From Gemmatimonadota bacterium (lineage in GTDB: Bacteria; Gemmatimonadota; Gemmatimonadetes; Gemmatimonadales; GWC2-71-9), in contig SHZU01000001.1 of assembly GCA_009692115.1 (NCBI GenBank), positions 1 through 64,000 of the forward strand: a stretch of DNA of 64,000 bases, in the 5' to 3' direction. Position 1 is the first letter of the stretch; each line of letters starts with the position of its first letter. The notes beneath the pieces are model-generated. The model was not told the origin of the DNA, ran no database searches, and saw only the letters and a program-made list of their open reading frames with translations. Positions 52,407 to 61,705 of this stretch are shown here, one piece after another. A program made the position numbers and the translations under genes.

Positions 52407-52985
52407 CTATGCCCTAGTCGCTTCGATGTTGATGATGATCTCGACTTCGTCGCCGAGCCTATTGACGCCTTCCACCAGTCGGTTCCACCGGAGGCCGTAT
52501 TCGAGGCGGTTGATCTTGGTCGGGGCGGAAAATCCGATCTTCTGTTTGCCCGCTTCGGCCGGACCGAAGGTACCCCCGAATTCACCCTGCAGCACCACGG
52601 ACTTGGTCACCCCGCGAATCGTCAAGTCGCCGATGACCCGGAGGGCGGAGCCGGTGGCCTCGACCTTGGTGCTTTAGAAGGTGATCGTCGGGAAGCTGTC
52701 GACCGCAAGGAAATCAGCCGAACGAAGGTGAGTATCCCGGCGGTCACTCTTGGTGCTGATGCTCGCCGCCTGGATCGCGACCGCGACTGATCCGCCTGAC
52801 AATTTGGCCGGGTCGGTCAAGATTTCGCCGGTCCATTGGGTAAAGGTTCCAGGAACCGTGGTCACGAAATGCCGGACTTTGAACGAGACCTCCGAGTGGA
52901 CCGGGTCGACCGTCCACTTGACCGAATCAACGTGGGAAACCGCCGGGCCGGTCGCGAGCGTTGCAACGGCAATCAACAGCAGCAT
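52407..52985 (-). pseudogene. YceI family secreted lipid-binding protein, in-frame stop
   Basis: From ATG 52985 the minus strand encodes a signal peptide and a YceI lipocalin-like domain (WTVDPVHSEVSFKVRHF, then TDPAKLSGGSVAVAIQ). At 52676-52674 a TAA interrupts SFPTITF-*-STKVEATG. The frame continues unshifted to GVNRLGDEVEIIINIEATRA and a normal stop at 52407, about 193 codons in all. A single AAA or AAG to TAA change explains it. The first half could still be made as a truncated peptide. Confidence 0.8.
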
Positions 52986-53010
52986 TTCAGGTCCTCGCAG
53001 ATTGGACGCA

Positions 53011-53886
53011 TCACGGTCGTTCGATCGGCATCCGGACCGCATTGCCCCACTCGGTCCACGATCCGTCGTAGTTGCGAACATCCGCATAGCCGAGCAGGTA
53101 GGTCAGAACAAACCAGGTATGAGAGGAACGTTCCCCGATCCGGCAGTACGTCACCACGTCGTCGGTGGGCTTCAGTCCCTGCTCCCCCTCGTAGATCGCT
53201 CGCAGTTCTTCGGCGGTCTTGAAGACATGGGTGTCGGGATCGACGGCCCGGGCCCAGGGGACATTCTTGGCCCCCGGAATGTGGCCGCCGCGGATGGCAC
53301 CCTCATTCGGATAATCGGGCATGTGCATCCGCTCGCCGCGGTACTCCTCACCGCTCCGGACGTCGATCAACCGCCGGGCGGCCCGGACATGCACCAAGAC
53401 ATCATCCCGGAGGGCCCGAATCGGGGCGTCCTTGCGTTGCCCCACGATCAAGCTCCCGGGCGAGAGCGTCGGACGATCGGTGACCAGCGGCCGCCCTTCC
53501 TCGGCCCACCGCTGCCGGCCGCCATCCATGATCCGGAGCCGCTCGAGACCGTAGAGCCGGAAGACCCAGAACGCGAAGGTGGCCCACCAGTTGTTCCGGT
53601 CGCCGTAGAACACAATGGTGGTGTCTTGGTCAATGCCCTTGGCTCGGAGGAGTTGCTGCATGGTCTCCGGCATCAGGTAGTCGCGGACGATCTGATCGTT
53701 GAGTTCGGTGACCCAATCGATCTTGGCCGCGCCCGGAATGTGGCCGGTTTCGTAAAGCAAGACATCTTCGTTGGATTCCAACAACCGGACCTTCGGATCG
53801 CCTAAGTGGTCCGCCACCCACTGGGTGCTGACCAGCGTTTCCGGTGCGGTATAACCTCTTGATTCAATTGGGGTTACGGTATTCAT
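53011..53886 (-). CDS. Thiosulfate/3-mercaptopyruvate sulfurtransferase (tandem rhodanese)
   Basis: 291 aa with two rhodanese domains (about 18-140 and 165-285). The C-terminal one is active: [10 protein letters not shown] carries the persulfide-forming Cys with the CRxGxRS loop of thiosulfate sulfurtransferases. [10 protein letters not shown] is the typical end. Upstream of the broken yceI gene on the same strand. A second enzyme of this kind is at 56143-56994. Confidence 0.93.
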   Translation of the reverse strand: MNTVTPIESRGYTAPETLVSTQWVADHLGDPKVRLLESNEDVLLYETGHIPGAAKIDWVTELNDQIVRDYLMPETMQQLLRAKGIDQDTTIVFYGDRNNWWATFAFWVFRLYGLERLRIMDGGRQRWAEEGRPLVTDRPTLSPGSLIVGQRKDAPIRALRDDVLVHVRAARRLIDVRSGEEYRGERMHMPDYPNEGAIRGGHIPGAKNVPWARAVDPDTHVFKTAEELRAIYEGEQGLKPTDDVVTYCRIGERSSHTWFVLTYLLGYADVRNYDGSWTEWGNAVRMPIERP

Positions 53887-53940
53887 GGTCGCTCTCGATC
53901 CTGGGACGGTCCCGGTATTACGACCGGGAAGGTCGGAATG

Positions 53941-54480
53941 TTAAGGGAGCGGCCCGCCGCCGAGAAGGTCGTCGAGAACCCGGTCGACGACCTCCGAGGT
54001 CTCGCCCTCGACGACCCGGCGGAGCACATCGGCCGCTTCGAGCCCAAGATTGTCGGGGTGTTTTCGGTCTTTGGCAAAGCGGACGATCAGGCCAAGGAAT
54101 ATCATGCCCTGGGGCGTGGGCTCAGGGGAGTCGGCCTGGGTGGTCGCCTCGAAGCTCGGCACCGACGCGGCCCACGGCTCCTCCGGTTCGCCCTGACGCT
54201 CCCCGGCCACCTCAACGAGCGCAAACAGCCGGCATTGGAGGCCGGGTGCTTCCTCTTTGGCCGCCAACACCAGCTGGGCCGGCTCTCTGAACAAGCCCTT
54301 GCCCTCGATCAACGCCGCGACTTCCTCGGGAACGGCGCACCGGGCAATCAGCCGCTCGTCGAGGTAGGTCGCGAGCCCGACCAGGTCGGCGGGGACCCGT
54401 TCATCGGCAATCCGCCGGACCGCGATGGGCAGGGGGCGGTCGGTGGCGGCGACCACGACCTCGGATTCGGATTCAGACAT
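53941..54480 (-). CDS. Hypothetical cytoplasmic protein
   Basis: 179 aa, acidic, no signal peptide or membrane helix. Sequence such as DRPLPIAVRRIADERVPADLVGLATYLDERLIARCAVPEE is ordered and protein-like, but no family is recognised. The ATG is preceded by TAGATT 8 nt upstream and no Shine-Dalgarno, a leaderless-type start. Confidence 0.65.
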   Translation of the reverse strand: MSESESEVVVAATDRPLPIAVRRIADERVPADLVGLATYLDERLIARCAVPEEVAALIEGKGLFREPAQLVLAAKEEAPGLQCRLFALVEVAGERQGEPEEPWAASVPSFEATTQADSPEPTPQGMIFLGLIVRFAKDRKHPDNLGLEAADVLRRVVEGETSEVVDRVLDDLLGGGPLP

Positions 54481-54488
54481 GACGAGTG

Positions 54489-54494
54489 AATCTA
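54489..54494 (-). promoter_or_regulatory. Putative -10 box for the hypothetical gene
   Basis: TAGATT on the minus strand ends 8 nt before the ATG at 54480. It is back to back with the promoter of the O-antigen-ligase-like gene. Confidence 0.4.
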
Positions 54495-54510
54495 AGTTGG
54501 TCGCCAGCGG

Positions 54511-54538
54511 TTGACGGGTGGGCCAGCCAGTCTACTAT
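54511..54538 (+). promoter_or_regulatory. Promoter of the O-antigen-ligase-like gene
   Basis: TTGACG (54511-54516), a 16-bp spacer and TACTAT (54533-54538) end 6 nt before the ATG at 54545. A good promoter placed so that the transcript starts at the start codon. Confidence 0.6.
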
Positions 54539-54544
54539 CCGGCC

Positions 54545-56146
54545 ATGATTGAAAATCCGTCCGTTCGGGCTCTGGACTCGTCGGGTCTGGACCGGGCAAC
54601 CGGAATTCTGGCCGCCGCCCTCCTTGGCATCGGAGCGGTGGCCGTGGTGCTGGCGGTGCTGCCTTCGGCCCTGTTCGACCTTGACCGGTTCACGGTGCCG
54701 AAAGAGTTGGCGTTGCTGGTGACCGGGTTGCTGGCCGGCGTCATGGTGTTGCTTCGGGCCGATCGGATCGAACTGGGCATGGCTGAGCTCGGGCTGGCTG
54801 GATTCTCCTTGTTGAGCGTCGCCAGTGCCGTCGCGGCCACCAACCGGTGGATTTCCTTTCGGGCACTCGGGATCACCGTCGGCGGCCTGGCGGTGTTCTT
54901 CGTGGCCCGCATCATCGCCGGCCGCTTGGGCCGGGGCGCGGTGGTGGTTCCCCTCCTCGTGGCGGTCGTGATGGCGGGGTCGACCGGACTGTTCCAAGCC
55001 TACGGCTGGTCCTCCAACGTCCTGGCCGATACGCGGGCGCCGGGAGGCACCCTCGGCAACCGCAACTTCATGGCCCACCTGATGGTGCTCGGACTGCCCC
55101 TGGCCGGGTGGTTGGTGGCCTCGGCGCGCGGCCGGCTGGCCGGGGGCTTGGGGGGGGTGGCGATCGCCGTCATGATCGCGGCGACGGTCCTGTCCCGGTC
55201 GCGCGCAGCCTGGGTCGGCGCGGGGACCGTGGTGGTGGTGGCCTCGCTCGCGGCGCTGGTGACTCGGGGCGGCCCACCCCGGATCTCGCGGCGGCGGCTC
55301 ACCGGACTGGTGCTGGCCGGAGGATTGGGGGCCCTGGCGGCGCTGGTGGTCCCCAACCATTTGGAATGGCGCTCCTCGTCACCGTACCGCGACTCGTTCC
55401 GCGATGTCCTCAACTACCGCGAGGGGTCCGGGCGAGGGCGCCTGATCCAGTATCAGAACAGTCTGGAGTTGGTCCGGCAAGATCCCTTCTTCGGCACCGG
55501 GCCCGGAAACTGGCTGGTGAAGTATCCGCTGGTCACGACGCCTAACGATCCCTCGTTCGACCGCGACGATCCAATCCCGACCAATCCCTGGCCGTCGAGC
55601 GATTGGATCGCCCTGGTGGTGGAGCGAGGCCCGCTCGGGGCCGGGTTGTGGCTGGTGACCGGCCTGGCCTTCGGATTGGTGGCGATCCGGCGGGCCCGGG
55701 ACCCCGACCATGGCGCGGCGGCCATCGCCGGCCTCGCGCTCTTGGCCGGGGCGGCGGTCGAAGGGCTGTTCGATGCGGTGTTCTTGCTGGCGCCACCGAC
55801 GATGGTGGTGATGGCCGGGATCGGCGCGTTGCTGCCGGCCACGCGGCCGGTCCGCCATCTGGCGATTGCCGGCCGACGGCTCCGCTCGCTCGGATGGTTT
55901 GTGCTGGTAACGGGTGGTCTGGCCGCCAAGAGCGGAGGCCAAGCCGCCACCATCCTGTCGGCGGGGAATGGATGGTCGCCAAGGGACATGGAGGCCGCGA
56001 TCCGGTTCGATCCGGGAAATTACCGGCTGCACTTGTTGCTGGCGGCGCGAACCGGATGTCCGGCTGCACTGCCGCACGCCTTGGCCGCCAAGCGGGCCCT
56101 GCCCTTCCACCCGGCGCCGGCCCGCCTCCTCCGGCGGTGCCGCTAA
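54545..56146 (+). CDS. O-antigen ligase/polymerase-like membrane protein
   Basis: 533 aa, about eleven membrane helices, with the large periplasmic loop and GTLGNRNFMAHLMVLGLPL and SRSRAAWVG blocks of the Wzy_C/WaaL superfamily. The loop motif GRGRLIQYQNSLELVRQDPFFGTGPGNW contains the Arg and the G-x-G-x-G-N-W typical of the family. It joins or polymerises glycan chains at the outer face of the inner membrane. The stop overlaps the convergent sulfurtransferase by 4 nt. No other glycan cluster genes adjoin. Confidence 0.85.
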   Translation: MIENPSVRALDSSGLDRATGILAAALLGIGAVAVVLAVLPSALFDLDRFTVPKELALLVTGLLAGVMVLLRADRIELGMAELGLAGFSLLSVASAVAATNRWISFRALGITVGGLAVFFVARIIAGRLGRGAVVVPLLVAVVMAGSTGLFQAYGWSSNVLADTRAPGGTLGNRNFMAHLMVLGLPLAGWLVASARGRLAGGLGGVAIAVMIAATVLSRSRAAWVGAGTVVVVASLAALVTRGGPPRISRRRLTGLVLAGGLGALAALVVPNHLEWRSSSPYRDSFRDVLNYREGSGRGRLIQYQNSLELVRQDPFFGTGPGNWLVKYPLVTTPNDPSFDRDDPIPTNPWPSSDWIALVVERGPLGAGLWLVTGLAFGLVAIRRARDPDHGAAAIAGLALLAGAAVEGLFDAVFLLAPPTMVVMAGIGALLPATRPVRHLAIAGRRLRSLGWFVLVTGGLAAKSGGQAATILSAGNGWSPRDMEAAIRFDPGNYRLHLLLAARTGCPAALPHALAAKRALPFHPAPARLLRRCR

Positions 56147-56994
56147 CGCTCGATCGGGGTATCGTCGCGAGCGCCCCACTCGGCCCACGAGCCATCGTAC
56201 ACGGCGTAGTCGCGATGGCCCACGACCTCGAGCGCGAGGGCAACGACGCACGCGGTGGCCCCCGATCCGCACGACGCCACCACCGGCCGGCCGAGGTCCA
56301 CGCCCGCGGCCCGAAACCGCTGCTCGAGCTCCGGTTTGGCCAGCAGCAACCCATCCGGCCCCACCAGGCTCGCGAACGGCAGGTTACGCGCCCCGGGGAC
56401 GTGCCCGAGACGAAGCCCGGGACGGGGCTCCGGGTCGCGCCCCTCGAACCGCCCTGCGGCCCGGGCGTCGACCAGGGTAACCTCTTCCCCGCCGACCAGC
56501 GCCAACACGGCGCCGAGATCTTTCACCAACGCCCCGTGCCAGTCAACCGAGTGGGGCACCGGGACCGGGACCACGGCACCGGATTCGGTCGGCCGGGACT
56601 CGGCGCGCCACTTGGCGAGCCCTCCGTCGAGCACGGCTACCGACCGGTGGCCCAGCACTTTGAGATGCCACCAGACCCTCGGGGCGGTCATCTGGATGCC
56701 GGAGCCGTCATAGACGACCACGGCATCATCGTTGCCGATGCCGAGGGCCCCGACCTGGGCACCCGCGACCGCGGGGTCCGGCAACATGTGGGGCAGCGGG
56801 CTGGCCGGGTCGGCCAGCTGATCGAGGTCCCAGAACACCGCGCCGGGAATGTGGTGCGCCAGGTACTCGGCCTTCGGAGCTCGCGCCATGGCCGGCAGGT
56901 ACCAGGACGCGTCGACGACCACGAGGCCGGGTTGTCCAAGGCGAGCGGCCAACCATTCGGTACGGACGAGCGGGCCGGGCAGCGTCGGGCTCAT
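56143..56994 (-). CDS. Sulfurtransferase (tandem rhodanese)
   Basis: 283 aa, two rhodanese domains. The C-terminal active site is SCGSGATACV, the CG-S-G-x-T loop of 3-mercaptopyruvate sulfurtransferases, and the end is YDGSWAEWG. TGGAG lies 8 nt before ATG 56994. It is divergent from sufE (53 bases between starts), so a sulfur-transfer partnership is plausible. Confidence 0.93.
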   Translation of the reverse strand: MSPTLPGPLVRTEWLAARLGQPGLVVVDASWYLPAMARAPKAEYLAHHIPGAVFWDLDQLADPASPLPHMLPDPAVAGAQVGALGIGNDDAVVVYDGSGIQMTAPRVWWHLKVLGHRSVAVLDGGLAKWRAESRPTESGAVVPVPVPHSVDWHGALVKDLGAVLALVGGEEVTLVDARAAGRFEGRDPEPRPGLRLGHVPGARNLPFASLVGPDGLLLAKPELEQRFRAAGVDLGRPVVASCGSGATACVVALALEVVGHRDYAVYDGSWAEWGARDDTPIER

Positions 56995-57046
56995 CGGTCG
57001 GGCTCCAGGTAGATTGGGGCGTGCTCACCCAATTTGGCCCGGCTTC

Positions 57047-57457
57047 ATGACGATCGACAAGTTGATCCAGCGATTCGGGTCCGCCGACCGAGGCACCCGG
57101 CTCGACGCCCTCCTCGACGCCTCCAAGAAACTCCCGGAGTTGCCCGACCGGTTCCGGGACGACCGGGATCGCGAGGCCCATCGGATCGCCGAGTGCCAAA
57201 CGCCGGTTTTTTTGTGGCTCGAGCGCGAGGGCGATTTGGTTCGGCTCCACGCCGACGTGCCCCGCGAGTCGCCGACCGTACGGGGCTTTCTCTCGCTCTT
57301 GGTCCGGGCGCTCGACGGCCGGCCGGTGACGGATGCCGCGAGCCTGCCGGTCGACCTGCTCCACTTGATGAAGCTCGACGAGGCCCTTGGCATGATGCGG
57401 ACGCAGGGTCTCAGTGCGATCGTCCAGCGGGTTCGCCGGGCGGCCGGGGCGCTATGA
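57047..57457 (+). CDS. sufE: SufE-family sulfur acceptor
   Basis: 136 aa. LDALLDASKKLPELPDR, ECQTPVFLWLE with the sulfur-accepting Cys, and the closing helix QGLSAIVQRVR match SufE. It takes persulfide sulfur from a cysteine desulfurase for Fe-S cluster assembly. TAGATT lies 31 nt upstream. Stop overlaps the CPBP gene (ATGA). Confidence 0.88.
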   Translation: MTIDKLIQRFGSADRGTRLDALLDASKKLPELPDRFRDDRDREAHRIAECQTPVFLWLEREGDLVRLHADVPRESPTVRGFLSLLVRALDGRPVTDAASLPVDLLHLMKLDEALGMMRTQGLSAIVQRVRRAAGAL

Positions 57458-58203
57458 CGGGTGCCGAGGCCGAACCCGCCGGGGTCGGGATGGTCGGTTT
57501 CTGGTTCCTGGTTTTGATCGGCGGGGTGATCCCCTGGGCCGCGTGGCGGAGCCGCAGCCGACTGGCAACCGCCGCGCTGCCTCCCAAAAAGCGCTACCTG
57601 GCCGGCGTCATTGTTCAGCAGTTGGCGCTGACCGGATTGTCGGTGGCGACCGCGTGGTCCCTCGGCATCCCGCTCTTCGCACCTTATTTCCCAACGGTTG
57701 GCCACTGGCTAGCCGCCCTCGGGGTCTTGGCCATGGCCATGGCGGTGTTTCTCGGATGGCCCGAGTGGCGGCGGCAGGCAGCCCGGGGGGACCGGCGGGT
57801 CCAGTTGATCGCACCGATCGATGCGACCGACCATGCGCTCTGGACAGCGGTATCGGTTCTAGCCGGCATCGGCGAAGAAATCACGTATCGGGGGGTGTTG
57901 TTCTGGATCGGGCACCAGATGACCGGGTCGGCGGCGGCAAGTGTGGCCATTGCCGCCGCGATTTTCGGGGTTTCCCATCTGGTCCAGGGGTGGCCGGCCG
58001 TTCTGGTGATCACGGGCTTCGCGGTGGTGTTCCACGGGCTCGTGATGGTGACCGGCTCCTTGTATCCGGCGATGGTCGTTCACATTCTCTACGACCTGAT
58101 CGCCGGCTTCAGCTACGGGCGCTACGTCCGGGCGTTGGCCCGCTCGAACTCTTTCATGAACTCGACCAACGCGACGACGCTCGAGCGGGGGCAGGCGTTG
58201 TAG
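57454..58203 (+). CDS. CPBP family intramembrane metalloprotease
   Basis: 249 aa, six to eight helices. The three CPBP/Abi motifs are present: EEITYRGVLFW, FGVSHLVQG and HILYDLIAG. The family cleaves or processes peptides within the membrane. The ATG overlaps the sufE stop. The last 27 codons (from about RALARSNSF) are antisense to the serC 3' end and are probably not conserved. Confidence 0.85.
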   Translation: MTGAEAEPAGVGMVGFWFLVLIGGVIPWAAWRSRSRLATAALPPKKRYLAGVIVQQLALTGLSVATAWSLGIPLFAPYFPTVGHWLAALGVLAMAMAVFLGWPEWRRQAARGDRRVQLIAPIDATDHALWTAVSVLAGIGEEITYRGVLFWIGHQMTGSAAASVAIAAAIFGVSHLVQGWPAVLVITGFAVVFHGLVMVTGSLYPAMVVHILYDLIAGFSYGRYVRALARSNSFMNSTNATTLERGQAL

Positions 58204-59213
58204 ATGCTGGCCCGCATTCCGCCGGCCGAGCGGTGCCCCTTGAGGCCGGCCAAGCCGTTCTTTTCAGCCGCGGCGCAAAACTGATTCTCCAACTCTTCGG
58301 TCGGCGCCCGGAAGCAGACATTCATCAGCGACCGGCTCCCGGCGGCCACGGTGCCCCGGAAGAACGCCGACTGATCGATAAAGTCATAGAGCAACTTGGC
58401 TTTTTCCTCGTTCCGCTCGGCCATTGCGGTCAAGCCGCCGGTTTCGGCGATCCACTTGAGGACCTGGCCAACCATGTAGATCGCCATGGTCGGTGGCGTG
58501 TTGTGGAGCGACTTCTCCTTGGCGTAGGTCCGGTACTGCATCATGGTCGAGATGCCGGACGGCCCGACCTCGGTCAAGTCGTCGCGCACGATGACGACGA
58601 CGATACCCGAGGGACCAAGATTCTTCTGGGCGCCGGCGTAGATGAGGCCGTACTTGGCGACGTCGATTGGCCGGCTGAACATGTCACTCGAAGTGTCGGC
58701 AATCAGCGAGACGCCGGCCGGCACCGCGGGCTCGGTGCGCCACTGGGTACCATAGATCGTGTTATTGGTGGTCAGGTGGACATACGCCGGATTGTCGGAG
58801 TAGCGGATAACATCGGCCGGCGGAATCTCGGTGAAATTCGAGCCTTTTCCAGACACCGCCTCATGGGTGGCCCCGAATTTCCTGGCCTCTTTCACGGCCT
58901 TTTCCGACCAGACGCCGGTGATCAAGTAGTCGGCGGTCCGGCCGGCGGGCAGCAGGTTCATCGGGACCATCGCGAACTGCTGGGTGGCGCCGCCCTGGAT
59001 GAACAAGACCCGGTAGTTGTCGGGAATCCCCGCCAGCTTCCGGGCATCGTCTTCGGCTTCGGCGATGATCTTCTCGAAGACTTTGCCCCGGTGGCTGTGC
59101 TCCATGATGCCCATGCCGGAGCCGGCGACGTTCCAGACGTCCCGTTGCGCCGCTTTGAGCACCGATTCCGGCAGGACGCCGGGACCCGCATTGAAATTGT
59201 GGACCCGTTCCAT
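58122..59213 (-). CDS. serC: Phosphoserine aminotransferase
   Basis: 363 aa. NFNAGPGVLP at the N-terminus and the cofactor lysine Lys197 in YAGAQKNLGPSG are diagnostic, with TNNTIYGTQW and HRSAGGMRASIYNA. Second step of serine synthesis (and of pyridoxine synthesis in some bacteria). It begins one base after the serA stop, in an operon DUF1015-serA-serC. The 3' end overlaps the CPBP gene by 82 nt. Confidence 0.96.
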   Translation of the reverse strand: MERVHNFNAGPGVLPESVLKAAQRDVWNVAGSGMGIMEHSHRGKVFEKIIAEAEDDARKLAGIPDNYRVLFIQGGATQQFAMVPMNLLPAGRTADYLITGVWSEKAVKEARKFGATHEAVSGKGSNFTEIPPADVIRYSDNPAYVHLTTNNTIYGTQWRTEPAVPAGVSLIADTSSDMFSRPIDVAKYGLIYAGAQKNLGPSGIVVVIVRDDLTEVGPSGISTMMQYRTYAKEKSLHNTPPTMAIYMVGQVLKWIAETGGLTAMAERNEEKAKLLYDFIDQSAFFRGTVAAGSRSLMNVCFRAPTEELENQFCAAAEKNGLAGLKGHRSAGGMRASIYNACPRSSVVALVEFMKEFERANART

Positions 59214-59214
59214 A

Positions 59215-60429
59215 CTACCGCCTTAGCTCAGTCAAATCGACACTGATGACATTGGGGTTCCCGTCCTTGATTTCATCGATGGCATGTTGACTGGGCAACC
59301 CGGTGACATGGACCCGGGCGCTGGCCGCCTCCGATCCATGATAGGCGATGTTCTCGACCTCTTCGACATTGATCTTTTCGTCATAGAGCACTCGGAACAC
59401 ATGGGCCAGGACACCCGGTTTGTTCTGGTGCCGAACCGACAGCACGTGGGTGGCCGAACTCTTCGCCAGCCGGTTCACGCAGTGGAGCGCGACGCCCGAT
59501 TTGGTAAACTGTCGGACGATCCGGATGACCTCGTGGGCAATCGCGGTCTGGGCCTGATCGGTGGAGGCACCGATGTGATGGGTTCCGTAGACCCCGGCCG
59601 ATTTCGCCAGCACCGAGTCGAATTGCCCCTTCGAGGCCCCGGGCTCGCCTTGGTACACATCGAGGCCGCACCGGATCCCCTTGGTGGCCATCGCGTCGAG
59701 CAGCGCCGCTTCGTCCACCACCGAACCCCGGGACGTGTTGATCAGGTAGGCGCCCGGCCGCATGGCCCCGAGGAACTCGGCGTTGACCAAGTGCTTGGTC
59801 TCCGGAGTCGAGGCGACGTTGACGGTAACGGCATCGGCCTGCCGGGCCACGTCGAGTGGCGTCTCGGCGTAGTCAATGCCGAGTTCAAGGCAGTCCTGGA
59901 GTGTGAGCTGGCGGGACCAGGCGATGACTTTCATGCCGAACGACAGCGCCCGCTTGGCAATTTCGCGACCGATCTGGCCGAGGCCGACAATGCCCAGCGT
60001 CCGCCCGTAGAGGCCGCGGGCCTTCGAGTACTCGCCCTTGTTCCACTCGCCCCGGCGGAGCTCGATGACCTGATCGGCCACCCGGCGGTCCAGCGACAGG
60101 AGCAGCGCCATGACCAGCTCGGCGACGGCGATCGAGTTTTTTCCGGGACAGTTCGACACGAAGATGCCGAGCCGGGAGGCGGCAGCCACGTCGATCGTGT
60201 CGATGCCGGCGCCGGCCCGGATGACCAGAGCGAGGCGAGGCGCCTTTTTCATGGCGTCCTCGCCGACCTTCTTGCTCCGGACAATCAGAATATTGGGATC
60301 GACCTCATGGAGCACATCACCCAGTTCGTCGGGCTTAAGGTCCGGCCGGACGACCACGTCGAGTCCCAAGTCTTTCAACCCATCGATGCCGACCTTGTCG
60401 AATTTGTCGGCAATAAGCACGCGTGTCAT
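59215..60429 (-). CDS. serA: D-3-phosphoglycerate dehydrogenase
   Basis: 404 aa. Rossmann motif GIVGLGQIGREIAKRA and the catalytic NTSRGSVVDE and HIGAST blocks, followed by an ACT domain (about residues 330-400; HQNKPGVLAHVFRVLYDEKINVEE) that binds serine for feedback control. First committed step of serine synthesis. Lies 15 nt after the DUF1015 gene. Confidence 0.96.
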   Translation of the reverse strand: MTRVLIADKFDKVGIDGLKDLGLDVVVRPDLKPDELGDVLHEVDPNILIVRSKKVGEDAMKKAPRLALVIRAGAGIDTIDVAAASRLGIFVSNCPGKNSIAVAELVMALLLSLDRRVADQVIELRRGEWNKGEYSKARGLYGRTLGIVGLGQIGREIAKRALSFGMKVIAWSRQLTLQDCLELGIDYAETPLDVARQADAVTVNVASTPETKHLVNAEFLGAMRPGAYLINTSRGSVVDEAALLDAMATKGIRCGLDVYQGEPGASKGQFDSVLAKSAGVYGTHHIGASTDQAQTAIAHEVIRIVRQFTKSGVALHCVNRLAKSSATHVLSVRHQNKPGVLAHVFRVLYDEKINVEEVENIAYHGSEAASARVHVTGLPSQHAIDEIKDGNPNVISVDLTELRR

Positions 60430-60444
60430 AACCCGCAGTCCTGG

Positions 60445-61680
60445 TCAGTCGAGGGTGTGAACAAAGATGCCGCTTTTTAGTTTCGGCTCAAACCAGGTGG
60501 TCTTGGGCGGCATGATGCCGCCGCCGTCGGACACCAGCATGACTTGCTCGATCCGGACGGGATATAAGGCAAACCCGATGGCCATCTCACCGGAGTCGAC
60601 CCGGCGTTCCAGTTCCGCCGTGCCCCGGATGCCGCCGACAAAGTCGATCCGTTTGTCGGCCCGGATGTCGCCGATGCCGAGGATCGGTTCGAGGATCCGG
60701 TCATAGAGCAATTCGGCATCGAGCGACTTGATCGGATCTTGGCCATTGATCGATTCCGGCGAGAGCTCGAGCCGGAACCACCGCCCGGCCAGATAGATCC
60801 CGAAGACCCACTGGCGATCCGGGGCCGGGTGGGTGGCTTCGGCCAGGGAGCCGACTTGCCGGAGCCGGTCGAGCACCTGCTCCACCGATAAGCCGTTCAG
60901 ATCACGAACCACCCGGTTGTAGGCCATGATCTCGAGCTGATTGGCCGGAAAGAGCACGGCGAGAAACCAGTTGTACTCCTCGAGCCCGGTGTGGCGCGGA
61001 TTCCAGCCCTTCCGCTCATTGCCGGCCCGCCAGGCGCTGGCGGAGCGGTGATGGCCGTCCGCCACGTAAGCCGCGGCGATCCGCCGGAACGCATCGATGT
61101 AGGTGTCGGAGTTCTTGATGATCCAAACCCGGTGCCGAACGCCCTCGGAGGTGAAGTTGTAGATCGGATTGGCCCGCATTTCGGCGGCGGCGAGCCGGTC
61201 GAGGTACAGCTGGCCCGGGTACGTCAGGAACACCGGCTCGGCATTGGCGTTGAGCGTGAGCACGTGCCAGGTCCGATCGTCCTCTTTGTCCTTCCGGGTC
61301 CGTTCGTGCTTTTTGATGACGTCCTGCTCGTAGTCCTCAATATGGACGCAGCCGACGACGCCGACCTGGGACCGGCCATCCATCGTGAGTTCGTAGAGAT
61401 AGAGCGACGGATCCCGGTCCTGAATCAGGGTTCCGTCGAGCATGAATGCCTTGAGGTTGTCGCGGGCCTTGAGATAGACCCGTTCGTCGTACGGGCCAAC
61501 ATCGGGCGGGAGGTCGATATCCGACCGACCGACGTGGAGGAAACTGAACGGGTTGCCCTGGGCCAATTGGGCGGCTTCGGCACGGTCCACGACGTCGTAG
61601 GGAGGAGCCGCAACCCTTGCGGCGACACTCGGTTCGGGGCGCCACGCGCGGAAGGGTTTGAGACGGATCGTTGGCTCCAG
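60445..61680 (-). CDS. DUF1015 family protein with an unusual start
   Basis: About 411 aa if read from CTG 61680. The conserved family N-terminus IRLKPFRAWRPEPSV...APPYDVV lies in frame between a TAG (61692-61690) and the first ordinary start codon (GTG 61590), with no ATG, GTG or TTG in between. NPFSFLHVGRSDIDLP, ADGHHRSASAW and MPPKTTWFEPK are DUF1015 blocks. The family is often next to serA; its role is unknown. Initiation at CTG 61680 or ATC 61668 is likely, or the gene starts at 61590 without about 30 conserved residues. Confidence 0.85.
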   Translation of the reverse strand: MEPTIRLKPFRAWRPEPSVAARVAAPPYDVVDRAEAAQLAQGNPFSFLHVGRSDIDLPPDVGPYDERVYLKARDNLKAFMLDGTLIQDRDPSLYLYELTMDGRSQVGVVGCVHIEDYEQDVIKKHERTRKDKEDDRTWHVLTLNANAEPVFLTYPGQLYLDRLAAAEMRANPIYNFTSEGVRHRVWIIKNSDTYIDAFRRIAAAYVADGHHRSASAWRAGNERKGWNPRHTGLEEYNWFLAVLFPANQLEIMAYNRVVRDLNGLSVEQVLDRLRQVGSLAEATHPAPDRQWVFGIYLAGRWFRLELSPESINGQDPIKSLDAELLYDRILEPILGIGDIRADKRIDFVGGIRGTAELERRVDSGEMAIGFALYPVRIEQVMLVSDGGGIMPPKTTWFEPKLKSGIFVHTLD

Positions 61681-61705
61681 AAAAGGGGTCTAGCAGCCTC
61701 GCATC

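Noticed and set aside
54473-55360. 295-codon minus-strand open frame
   Set aside because: Antisense of the O-antigen-ligase-like gene, rich in His/Gln/Gly, no start signal.
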